A stretch of 50,000 nt of DNA from Chromera velia (taxonomy: Eukaryota; Sar; Chromeraceae): assembly GCA_018398765.1 (NCBI GenBank), contig JAHBMJ010000035.1, positions 76,258 through 126,257 on the forward strand, given 5' to 3'. The notes beneath the pieces are model-generated. The model saw only the letters and a program-made list of their open reading frames with translations, did not search any database and was not told the DNA's origin. Position numbers and translations under genes: made by a program. This document shows positions 1-13,466 of the stretch, in pieces (positions within the stretch are counted from its first letter, which is position 1; every line of letters begins with the position of its first letter).

Positions 1-389
1 GGGGGGGGGGGAGGAAGGAAAGGGAGGGGAGCGCCTTTTGAAAGAGGAGAGAAAGAAATGCGAGAATGAGCTTGTCAACTGGACAGTCGTCCATGTCTTT
101 CGTTTTTCGGTTACATTTGCAACCGCGCTCGTGTCTTTCAGATGAACCAGAGAACAGGGTGAAAGTAGCTGCTTGCAAAGAGACATAATCAAAAAGGGGT
201 CTGTCACACACAGAAAGCAAAGGGTTGGGCGGAAGAGGGGGTGAAACGACTCAATCCTCAGTCGGAAATTGCCAATCAGCAGTAACCCATAAATGAACCT
301 TGCTCTTCACGCTCCTTTCTCTGCATGCATTCAGTTTCCTTTCCCTCCTTTTTGCTTCCCGTTCATCTCTTCTTTCTCTCGTGTTGCAG
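1..389. other. Unassigned 5' flank, probably intron
   Basis: The first bases are a run of G. No exon can be supported here. The stretch ends in a pyrimidine-rich tract and a TTGCAG acceptor at 384-389 that opens the first visible exon of the propeller-like gene, so most of it is probably intron. Any earlier exons and the start codon lie here unseen or to the left of the window. Confidence 0.4.
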
Positions 390-2820
390 AACGGAGATCT
401 CTGGTGTTTGTCATCTGACCACAAGATGGGTCGTCTCGTTCAGAGCGGGTGGAAGAACCACGGCATCCTGGGGGGGGCAGAGTTGAGGGACTTTGACTTC
501 GACAAGAACAACAGACTGACGGGAGTCAATCTGCAGGTAGGTAGGCACGTGTACGCGTTCTGAGATTTTTTTTTTGTATTCGATTATCTGCGTCTGCCTC
601 AGTCTGATATTCCTCCAGAAACGAAAGGGCGGAAGCTCCCCAGTCCAAAAGTTTGGTCCTTTCGCTGCCATCCCGTTCTCTCTGCATGCACTGCTGGCTT
701 TTACCGACCCCTTGAAAAATTCATGGCCGCATTGATTCCGCACTAAAAAAAATACTCTTTCGAAAACTGTGAGAATTAATATGATTGATTGATTCTGCAG
801 GGAGAGGTTGTGATCTGGAACGGGTACTCTTGGGACCGTTTGGGGGCTCTCGGGAGCTGGAAACTCGAACAACTAACGGTCGGTCGGTCGGTGGCTGCGT
901 TGGAAGGAAGGAGGCTTCCTTCAAGGTGCTTGACAGTGAAAGAAAAAGAAGGAGACTTATCGCATCGATGTACGGAGCAAGAGAGAGAGAGACAGAGAGA
1001 GAGAGAGAGTCGGAGGAACCGAGAAAGAAAGGAAAACGGATTCATTGTTCGAAGCTCTCTCTGTCCCTTTTTGTTCCTGACCCTTTTGTTTGTCTAAGTA
1101 AGTACGTGTCTCTGATGAATGCATCTCTCTCTCTTTCTCTTTCTCTGTCTGTCTCGTGCTTGCAGTTTGATCCTTCAGGAGTCCTCTGGGGTCTCTCGAC
1201 GTCGGGAAATGTTGGGTCCTTTGACCGTCGACGGAAGCGCTGGAAGGACTTTGTCAGTCAGCCAGTCAGGCAGGCAGGCAGTCAGTGAGTCACTCTCCTC
1301 TTTTCCTCTGTCTTTTGCTCTTCCTTCCGTATGTTGCTGGAAGGAAGGATTCCCTTGTTCGCGCTGGCTGTGCTTGTTTGAAATGATTTTGGCAGTAGCG
1401 TGCCATGTAAATTGGAAGCTTGTGTCGGTCTGCTTGGAACATGTGTTGACGATCTGTAGGTGTGCGTCTGAATGCTCGGAACGCTTTGGGGTAAGAATTT
1501 TCGGAACGCTTAAAGAGATGGTCCCTCGTGTGATTGCATGCATGCTCACGCATGCTCATGCCACTGGATCGATCGATCAGGGCCAACTGGGAGGCTGGCG
1601 GCTGAAGGCTCTGACATTCGACAACAATGGACGTCTCTGGGCGGTGGGGCCTCACGAAGAACTGGCACAGTGGGCAGGTGGGTCCTTCCGTTTTTCTCTA
1701 TGTTGATGTGGGAGGGCACCGTCTGTTTTCTCTGTGTCTTTTTGAGACTTGCTTATCTTCTCGAGTAGTAGTCTTGGATCTATTGAGAGAATGAGGAAAC
1801 CCTCTCTGCCTCTGTTGTATCGATCGGCCCTTCTCTCCTGAATGTTCGTTCGTTCTCGTTGATCGATGAATCGGTCAGTCGACAAAGAGAGTCAAAGCAG
1901 GGAGAGCCCAGAGAATCAATTGAGATTCTTTACTCCATTCGTTTGTTCTCCACAGGTCTTTTGATTAGTCCGCCTGTGACTTCTCTGATTCTGCAGATGA
2001 AGCGAAGGAGTGGGTGATCTACGGCTACGTCGGTAATTGGCACTTCAAGGATATCGCCTTCAGAAGGGATGCAGGACTAGACAGGCTCGTTACTGCCAGA
2101 GGGGCACTGGCATCCGGCATTCTAGCTCCAGTGCCTGAGACCCCGCACGAAGCGGGGCCGAACAGCAACATCCATGACCTGGGTGCACGTCTCACTGGCG
2201 GTGGAGGAGAGTCTGCTCGAATGCTTTCGAGAAGACGGCTTTTGAGCCTGAGTGGGGAGGCCTCCCCGATCGAGCCTCTGTCCCAGCCGCTGTCTCCGTC
2301 TGGAGGCAGCGCTAGTCGTCTCGCCGCCTCACTACAGCAACCCCAACCTCCTCGAGGGGTGTTGAATGCGAATGCCGTCTCTCCTCGGGGCGTCTCCAGA
2401 GGTCTTCGTGCCTCCTCTGCCACTGCCAGATACATGAACGACTTCTCCGCCCCCACCAGCTCCTCTCTCAAGACACGGCCGCACGGCCCCGTCTCCATCC
2501 AAGCAGCAGCTGCCGCAGCCGCAGCGGGTACCGGAGGTGGAGGGCGGCTCGGGAAGACGAAGGGGGGCTCGGGGACCTCTTCCCATTCTCGCATTCCCTC
2601 CCTGCGTCTGTCTTGTACAAAGAGTGGGGGGAAACACACAAAGCGACCCAGTGGGGGGGGGCGGCAGCAGGGGGAGAGACTCTCCAAGGGCCCCGGCAAG
2701 GGTGCCAAAGGAGGAGCGCAGAGTTCTTCTGCACAGCAGCAGCAGCAGAAGCCGCCAGAGCCGTCTGATCCTCCTGTAGGCGTGGGGGGGCAGGGAGACG
2801 AGTTGGAGGACTCTTCTTGA
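390..2820 (+). CDS. Tectonin/beta-propeller-like protein with low-complexity C-terminus (5' partial)
   Basis: Five exons fit in phase: 390-536, 801-878, 1166-1252, 1581-1677 and 1997-2820, ending at TGA 2818-2820. The first four and the start of the fifth encode repeats of about 35-40 residues with an LTFD..G.LWAV...G type signature (for example LTFDNNGRLWAVG and FDPSGVLWGLSTSGNVGSFD), as in tectonin or other beta-propeller blades; at least four blades are visible. From about 2090 to the stop the protein is low complexity: Ser/Pro/Arg-rich, then an Ala run (2504-2527), Gly/Lys-rich stretches and a Gln run (2740-2757). The blade family is inferred from the repeat pattern, not from a search. 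Ligand and location are unknown; tectonin propellers often bind glycans or take part in membrane trafficking. The start codon is not visible, so the protein is truncated by the window. Introns open with GTAGGTAGG, GTCGGTCGGTCGG and GTCAGTCAGCCAG. Confidence 0.75.
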
Positions 2821-3930
2821 AGGGAGGGAGGCGAGAGAGAAGGTAGAAAGAAAGAGGCAATTAAAGGGGTCTTGGAGGAAATGGAGGAAATGCGTTTCGG
2901 TAGCATGGAGGAGTAAACGGTAGGGTGTGTCTGTGGATGTGGTCCTCTCCGATGTGTCTTTGATGACCTTTGCGGAAGAGGGAGGGAGGGTTGTGCGATT
3001 CCACAGGAGGAGAGAACGGAAGACGAGATGGAGAGGAGAGGGGTGGGGGTTTGTTCAGTACGCCGGACAGAAAAAGCAAGGCATGGAGGCCTTTTTGGTC
3101 ACACGCTCACACACTCAGTGTCCCCCGAATACTCTCCCCTCCCCTTCTTTTGCCTGATTCTCCATTCTTTCTTTCCTTTTCTCATTCTTCGCGCTCCGAC
3201 TGTTTTCACTCGTGGTAGAGGCCTATGGTAGATGAAAGACCGGGGGGGGTTCAGAGAGGGATCCTCGTGAGTAGCAGAAGGTTCAACTTCTGCTTCATCG
3301 TCGCTTTTTCGTCTCTGCTTTAGCAGATTTTCTTTGTCATTTTCAATTGATGTCTTGCCTGTTCTGTCCATGTCGATGTGGGCAGCTCCAGGCTGAACGA
3401 TCTCCTGAGGATCGTCTTCGCAAAAGCGAAACAAATAAGTGAGAGCAGGGGAANNGGGGGGGGGGGGAAGGCAGCCTTTGAGGGAACACGGCCGTTGGTG
3501 AACTGCACAGGGTGTGATGATCGAAGGACGGCATTACCTCTTTTCAGGTCGACAACGTAATATCTCCACAATGTGTTCTCCGCCAATTAATCCATCCCAT
3601 CCGCTGCAGCGCGCTGCAGTTGATTCCAATCGCCCCTGATCGACAATCGGTCTGCCAGCATTGAAGGCTTGGCCGGGGTGCCTGCCTGTCTCGAGTCCTT
3701 TCTCGCCAGACTCGGCATGTGTTATCCTCCAGTCATGGCTGCTCCCTTCCTTTCTCCCTCCTTTTCTCCTTCTCTATGTGGCCTCTTTTGTGTCTCCCCT
3801 TTTCCGTGAAAATCGATGCTTGCATGTCTGCGATCCTAGGTGCGGTCTGTCCTATAGGGTCTGTCGCCGTACTGGGAAAACCGTTGTTGCCTGTGTCACC
3901 TTCCTTTGTGGGAAAAGACTACCGTTAGTA
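2821..3930. other. Intergenic stretch with possible minus-strand coding remnant and undetermined bases
   Basis: No firm gene. On the minus strand 3434-3099 stays open for 111 codons and gives an acidic, plausible peptide (contains DMDRTGKTSIENDKENLL), but no start context, splice partners or family are clear. Two N bases at 3454-3455 sit beside a long G run, so the assembly is uncertain here and a frameshift artefact is possible. The rest is mixed-composition sequence with pyrimidine tracts. Confidence 0.3.
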
Positions 3931-5000
3931 GCCTAGGTTAGTAGCACTATCGTATAACTAGCTACGTATCGAACCAGCCAACAGACATAAGTAATTACTT
4001 TTAATCATTTGGAATATATTAATTATTTCACGTGCTAATGAGCCTAGTAATTACCTATGATTGCACTAACATATATTCGTTCGATCTGGATATTCCTTTT
4101 TTAGTTCCTTTTTTTTTTGTATTTGAATTTTCCGTATTGTTATGCACTGTAAATCTATATTCTAGAAATATACTAGGAAATTATTATATTAAATTGAATT
4201 TGATTGTCCCTGGTTTACTCACTATACATGAATTTATGTAGGATATAAGTGATAAGTGATTAGTGGTGCCCTTTACTACGTTGGCCAGAGCCTATCATAC
4301 GGCTCACCGGCTTTAACCTCATACATCATCATCATCATCACTATTATTATTATTATTGATCGGTCTATAGGCCATCATGCAATGCATGAATCTAGGACAA
4401 TGCTGTATTGCCCCTTTGCCAGACCTGCATCACTTGTCGGATCGTCATATAAAGTCTATAATAGAGATTAATCCTAGGATCGACCGTTCAAACTTTTTTT
4501 ATTGACGCCAATTTGACAGGGTCGATCGATCAAAGCTTCCTATGCCAAATTTCTAGCCAAATTTATACTAAATTTTGCAGCTGCATGAAATCATATACCT
4601 ATATAGAAGCTGGCCGGGAATCTTTAAATAAAATTTATATATTAAGTCTAGAGCTTCAACTTTAATTAATACTTCAAGTTGCATTATCATCACACTGGCA
4701 CCATCCTAGTAACCGTCATTCATTATCGCTATTGGCTTAATGCCCATAAAGGGGCCTTTAGCATTCAACTGCCATAATTCAATTAAAACTACAGCTAAAG
4801 CTTCTAACTGATATGAAAAAATTATTATTTTCAACTTAAAGTACATGGGAAGCCTGTAAAGTCATGCAGGCTAATACTGAGGCTATCGTGCAGCTCAATT
4901 TATCAGGGTGGAACCACCGGTTAATCATATCAAATTATATAACCACTGGCAATCCCTCCTAGAATGTGTTGGATTCCCTTCAAGTTGAACGATCCTGTCG
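3930..5000 (-). repeat. AT-rich dispersed element, copy A
   Basis: The base composition drops sharply to AT-rich and returns to normal near 5000. At 4277-4345 lies a core that reappears in inverted orientation at 15896-15955: on the minus strand it has a (GAT)n run, then GAGGTTAAAGCCGGTGAGC, then AGGCTCTRGCC. Beside it, 4247-4270 has AAGTGATAAGTGATTAGTGG followed by TGCCC, and related words occur at 15959-15993 and 37868-37896. No convincing ORF lies inside. The strand follows the orientation in which copy B reads on plus. Boundaries come from the composition change; target-site duplications were not found by eye. Element class is unknown. Confidence 0.55.
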
Positions 5001-5141
5001 ATCAGTCACATACCCAAAGACGTCTTGTTCTTCCCAGTGACTCGGCCCGTATACACGTCTGCAGGAAGCCCCGCCCCAGGGACTACTTGCTCTTCTGCAG
5101 CAAATTCTGCTCAGCCTTCTGCCTCCCTCCCGCCCCCTGCG

Positions 5142-5501
5142 TCACGGCCTGGCTCGCAATTGAAACGAAATCTGACGTCCATCAAATGTCACACTCCCAT
5201 TGGAACCCTCCTGCTGTGTAAAAATCATCTTGGCCGCTTTCTTCGATCTCGTGGCCGGAGTGACAGTCGCGTATACGTTTATCTGACACCGCAACACTCC
5301 TTCTTCCGAATCGCTATCCGGCCGCTTGAACGAAGTACGACAGGCCGTAACATCTGCAGGCTTACAAGCCTTTTCTTTCCCACCTATACCCATCTTGATA
5401 ACTTTCCCCAGTGCTTTAATAAACCCGTTGTTGACTTCTACTCTAAAACTTTCAAACCCTGCACCACAACACGCAACGCAGAAAACTGATTTGGCGTTCA
5501 A
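5142..5501 (-). CDS. Unrecognised ORF beside AT-rich element A
   Basis: An uninterrupted 119-codon frame with ATG at 5501 and TGA at the left end. The product is Cys-containing near its start (VFCVACCGAGF), has a hydrophobic/basic middle (FIKALGKVIKMGIGGKEK) and a more ordinary C-terminal part (SNGSVTFDGRQISFQL). Composition is balanced and not low complexity, unlike most open frames in the spacers, which is why it is listed. No family is recognised, and no splice-linked exons were found on either side. It adjoins AT-rich element A in the orientation in which the decayed frame at 13.4-15.8 kb adjoins element B, so it could be coding sequence captured by or belonging to that element. It may equally be a chance frame. 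Confidence 0.3.
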   Translation of the reverse strand: MNAKSVFCVACCGAGFESFRVEVNNGFIKALGKVIKMGIGGKEKACKPADVTACRTSFKRPDSDSEEGVLRCQINVYATVTPATRSKKAAKMIFTQQEGSNGSVTFDGRQISFQLRARP

Positions 5502-5809
5502 GGCTCAGGCCACAGGCCAGGACAAAAGCCTTTCAATCATACAATCCTTTGTCAACTCTTATTACAACAGCCATCAGACAAGAGAAATAGAGGGCGGTCA
5601 AGAGATACCATACCAATAACAAAGAGGTTGCGTCGAAACGAGCGAGCAAGTGAGCGGGAGTGAAAGTGAAAGTGAGAGGAGTTAGGGGGTGGGAGTGATA
5701 GGGAGAGAGCGAGAGAGAAAGAGAGGTTGAAGGAAACAGTTGGACCGACAAACTACAGACAGAGACACCGAGAGAGACAGACAGTCAGTCGTAGGCAGGC
5801 AGGCAGGTA

Positions 5810-5896
5810 GGCAGAAAGAAAGAAGAAAGGAAGCAAGGAAAGAAAGAAAGAAAGAAAAAAAGAAAGAAAGAAAAAAAGAAAAAAAGAAAGAAAGAG

Positions 5897-5935
<39 letters not shown>

Positions 5936-6060
5936 AAAAAACAGGGAAGCAAGGAAGTAAGGAAGCAAGGAAAGAAAGAAAGAAACAAAGAAAGAAAGAA
6001 AGAAAGAAGCAAGGAAAGAAAGAAAGAAAGAAACAAGAAAAAAAAAAGAAAGGGGAAAAC
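5810..6060. repeat. (GAAA)n-rich microsatellite array
   Basis: About 250 bp of GAAA/AAAG units with occasional GAAGC and GGAA variants. It is preceded by GACA and GGCA tetranucleotide runs at 5755-5812. Long open frames across it on both strands are Lys- or Phe-rich consequences of the repeat, not genes. Confidence 0.9.
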
Positions 6061-7189
6061 AAAAGAAACAAAACCACATGGTTCCCCCCTCTTCTTCATG
6101 CATATAACAGACAAAAAGAAAGAAAGCAACGAAGATAAAAGAACATCACGACAACTCAGACAGACAAACAGCGAAACTATATCGTCTTTTCTTTTCTTTT
6201 CCGTTCAGACAGACAGACAGACAGACAGACTTCTTCTTCTCCTTTCTTTTCTTCATGGCAGACAGAGAGACTATACAGATACGCAGACAGACCATACTAC
6301 AAACAGACCAAATGGTTTTTTCCCCTCCACTTCTTAACAGACAGACTGACTGAATGTTTCTTTTTCCCCCTTTTTGTCTTCAGACAGACAGCTTACATGT
6401 TTTTTCTTCTTCTCCCTGAAGCTCCAGTCAGTCAGACAGAGAGACAGATAGACAGACATCTGACAAACTGACAGATAGGCAAAGTCGGCAGGGGCTCCAA
6501 AGGGTGAGGGTTAAGCGCCCCTTGCCTCTCAACCTCCCGACAGGATTTCACGTGATCACCTATTCATCACACACAACTGTCCTGCTGCTTCCACTCAAGA
6601 CAAGAGAGAGAAAAAATGGAGGGAGACAAGAAAAATTAAAAAAGAAAAAAAGAAAGAAAGAACAGATAGACAGACTAACCAGATCGTTTATTTCCCTCCT
6701 CTTCTACAGAAAAAAGAGAAGAGAGAAGAAAATAAAGAAAGAAAGAAAGAGAAGAGAAGGAAAGCAAAGAAAAGGAAGAGAAGCAAAGACAAGTATAGAG
6801 AAGAGAAGAAAAGACAAGAGAATGAGAAGAGAAGAGAAAAGCAAAGAAACAAAATAAAAAGAAAGAAAGAAAGAAAGAAAAGAAAAAAAAAAATGAATGA
6901 ATGAATAAATGAATGAATGAGAAAGTGAACAAAAGAGTGAAAGACGCATAGATAGAGAGGCAAACAGTGAAGCTACAAAAATGAAAGAGGGTTTATCAGG
7001 TTTGGGTATATGCATTCAGAGCGACAAATACGCCAACAAGAAGGTTGGCAGCTAGACGGATCAGGAATTGCGCAGCGTTGATACAGTGGTATACAACGAA
7101 CATGGCATGGAAGCAGAAAAGGTAAAGGAAGAAAGAGAAGCTGAGGACGAAAGGGAAAAGCCATTCTTCTGTCGTAATTTTTGTGCTAT
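6061..7189. repeat. AGAC/GAAA-rich spacer with interspersed repeated segment
   Basis: GACA arrays (about 6207-6230 and 6435-6470) alternate with short unique segments and (GAAA)n or (GAAT)n runs (6640-6660, 6860-6925). The segment at 6511-6605 (TTAAGCGCCCCTTGCC, then TTCACGTGATCAC, then CCTGCTGCTTCCACTCAAGA) recurs at 41707-41799 and, more diverged, at 41328-41410, so it is a dispersed repeat. A second motif, a CAGAC...ATGGTT box followed by C- and T-rich sequence and another ACAGAC, appears at 6072-6115 and 6288-6350, with relatives at 27430-27490 and 41595-41645. No gene is seen. Confidence 0.65.
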
Positions 7190-8090
7190 GCTCTCAAAAA
7201 TATGTACGCAAGCGTTGCAGAGCCTCTGGCTAGTTTTTACTCTCTCAAAAACGTACACGCAAGCATTGCAGAGCCTCTGGCTGGTTTTTGCTCCTTAAAA
7301 ACGTGCACGCAAGCGTTATAGAGCCTCTGGCTGGTTTTTGCTCCTCAAAAACGTGCATGCAAGCGTTGCAGAGCCTCTGGCTGGTTTCTGCTCCTCAAAA
7401 ACGTACACGCAAGCATTACAGAGCCTCTGGCTGGTTTTTGCTCTCTCAAAAACGTGCACGCAAGCGTTGCAGAGCCTCTGGCTGGTTTCTGCTCTCTCAG
7501 AAACGTGCACGCAAGCGTTGCAGAGCCTCTGGCTGGTTTTTGCTCTCTCAGAAACGTGCATTGCAAGCGTTTGTGCACGCAAGCGTTGCAGAGCCTCTGG
7601 CTGGTTTCTGCTCCTCAGAAATGTGCATTCAAGCGTTGCAGAGCCTCTGGCTGGTTTCTGCTCCTCAGAAACGTGCACACAAGCATTGCAGAGCCCCTGA
7701 CTAGTTTTTGCTCTCTCAGAAACGTGCACACAAGCGTTACAGAGCCTCTGGCTGGTTTCTACTCTCTCAGAAACGTGTACGCAAGCGTTGCAGAGCCTTT
7801 GGCTGGTTTCTGCTCTCTTAAAAACGTGCACGCAAGCATTGCAGAGCCTCTGGCTGGTTTCTGCTCCTCAAAAACGTGTACGCAAGCGTTGCAGAGCCTT
7901 TGGCTGGTTTCTGCTCTCTTAAAAACGTACATGCAAGCATTGCAGAGCCTCTGGCTGGTTTTTGCTCCTTAAAAACGTGCACGCAAGCGTTGCAGAGCCT
8001 CTGGCTGGTTTCTGCTCCTCAGAAACGTGCACGCAAGCATTGCAGAGCCTCTGGCTGGTTTCTGCTCTCTCAGAAACGTGCACGCAACCT
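7190..8090. repeat. Minisatellite, 17 units of 50-51 bp
   Basis: Seventeen tandem units can be counted by the start of GAGCC: 7220, 7271, 7321, 7371, 7421, 7472, 7523, 7591, 7641, 7691, 7742, 7793, 7844, 7894, 7945, 7995 and 8045. Each has GAGCCTCTGGCTGGTTT, then CTCCTC or CTCTCTC, then AAACGTGCACGCAAGCGTTG. Units with CTCCTC are 50 bp and those with CTCTCTC are 51 bp; the interval before 7591 is longer because of a partial duplication (GTGCATTGCAAGCGTTT). All three frames on both strands are often open across it, which is expected from the unit and is not evidence for a protein. It ends abruptly at about 8087, 384 bp before the first recognised exon of the kinase remnant. Confidence 0.95.
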
Positions 8091-8470
8091 TCGCTGGAAT
8101 GACAACACAATGGACTGCTGTCTGGCTTCTGGACCACACGTTTACATTTCAGACAGTATCCTTGGGATTGGTATATAGATGTGGTTGAACATGGGCTTGT
8201 GGGGGTTTGTCGATTTATACGAGTCCCTTGTATGCACTGCCAGTAGTGACTAAGAATCGTTGGTAAAGTACCTCTGTCTGTACGTTTGTTTTCGGGAGAG
8301 ACGTCTCGGGACTGGATCTGATTAGAATTCGACGACATGCATCTGGTTGTTAAGTAGAGAGTCGCTCAGTCGTCTTCTACGAGTATTTATTCGATCGATC
8401 TTCTACAGCCTTTGAAGCTGGTTTGTTAGTCTGTAGATTTTGTCTTCTGCCGCTGATTCCCTGCATGCAG

Positions 8471-12012
<3,542 letters not shown>

Positions 12013-13466
12013 GTAACTGAGTCAGCTCGGCAGGTGGGAAGGCACGTGAACGCACTGAACGGAGAGAACAGTCGAGAACAATAGAAAGTCACCATATTTA
12101 ATTTCATAAATGAGAGGGAGGAGGGTTATTTCATCGGTCAAGAGGGTAGCAATAAGCAGGGTAGAGGGTGTATGAACACTCCTTTCCCCTCCCCGAGCGG
12201 CTCTTGAGGCAAACGGTGCAGAGTCTGTTAGCCCGGCCACCCTCTCCAGAAAGACAGTGAAATGGGCTGAGTGTCAAAGAAAGGGGGGGCAGGCATGACA
12301 GACTGACCGAGGGGTGAGCTGCCAAGAGACGAAGAGGGAACTGCAGAGAAGGAGGAAAGTTTGAGAGATGGATCGAAGCAGACTCAAAAGAGTTTGGGTG
12401 AGGGAACGAGAAAGAATAAGTGCGTACGTCGACTGCACTTACTGTCAATGCGTCTGTTGCTTCACCCAGAAGAAGCGCCAGATCGACTCTCGTTCAGGAA
12501 GAGACGAGAAGCAGGCGGCCCTTATGCAGAATTGAGTATGTGTGAGAAGACTGCGCGGAGAGTCCAAAAAATATGAGACAGACCAAGAAGAAGAGCCCCT
12601 GCATGCCCTCTCTCCAATCCCGTCTGCAGACACAGAAGGAGACATATATACAGAGAAAATGGAGAAGAGCGATAGACAAAGTGAGAAGAGACGGCCAGCA
12701 ATACATGCATCCAGTGGTGATAGCGTGTGCCGACTTTCTCCGTCTCTGTTGTACGCCGGTCCGTCTCTCTTTTGACTCCCCTCTCCCTCTACACTGCTCC
12801 GGCTGCTTGCTGACAGTCAGTTCGGTTCAAGTAGTTTCAAGCAGCCATGCTTGGCACGGCTTGGCGAGGGTCTCCTTCCTCGCCCTCCCCCCAAACCCCA
12901 CCCCCTTCCTTTCCCCACACAGTCATATACTAAGCGACAGAATCGTCATGCACTCATATACCATAAATGTGGAGCATCGTCGCTTCTCTCTGCCTTGTTC
13001 ACGCCGGCTCATGCAAAGAAAGACCCCACGCCCTCTGCTCTAACAGGCCATTTCATTCAATCGCGGGTCTAGAGCCCAGGATCAGTCGAGAAGATCTTCT
13101 CACGTAGAGAGAGACAAAGGCCATGAGGAGTCCATTCCCACATTGCAGTGCCCAAAGAATCGATGCCCAGTCAACCCCTCATTTCCCCATTTTCGTTCAA
13201 AGTGTTTTTCAGAGTCTCTCCTCTCGGTTTGCCTCTCCCGTCTCTAGCCGAAACCCCTCACCTGTGCTCCCCAGCTCTCAAAAGTTTCTCAAAGAAACTC
13301 TCAAGTGGGGCGAGACTTCGTTTACACAACTTCGTCTGGGACATACATAAGATCAGTCTGAGGACTCTCCCCTCCGGGCCCCATCTCCCTCCCTCTTTTT
13401 AGAATTCCCAACACTCCCTACATTCCTCCACCATCCGAATTCTCGACGTATCGCCCCCCTTTTCTC
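12013..13466. other. Intergenic region, no supported gene
   Basis: Mixed-composition sequence downstream of the kinase remnant. Several short open frames occur on both strands but none has a recognisable domain or phase-consistent splice partners. From about 12840 the plus strand becomes Pro/Ser/Leu-rich in translation and free of microsatellites, resembling the decayed frame that follows, so the remnant at 13467 may begin here. Confidence 0.35.

Noticed and set aside
2025..2906. Minus-strand frame of 293 codons opposite the tectonin-like gene tail
   Set aside because: Antisense shadow of the plus-strand last exon, which has phase-consistent splicing and a propeller-type repeat upstream.
5682..6138. 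Lys-rich or Phe-rich frames across the (GAAA)n array
   Set aside because: Simple-sequence artefact on both strands.
7316..7831. Apparent repeat protein with ETSQRLCNACVHVSER-type units on the minus strand
   Set aside because: It is the minisatellite read in one frame; other frames are equally open and the 50-bp units shift the frame, so it is not evidence for a gene.
7190..8090. CRISPR array
   Set aside because: Units are near-identical over their whole length with no unique spacers, and the context is eukaryotic.
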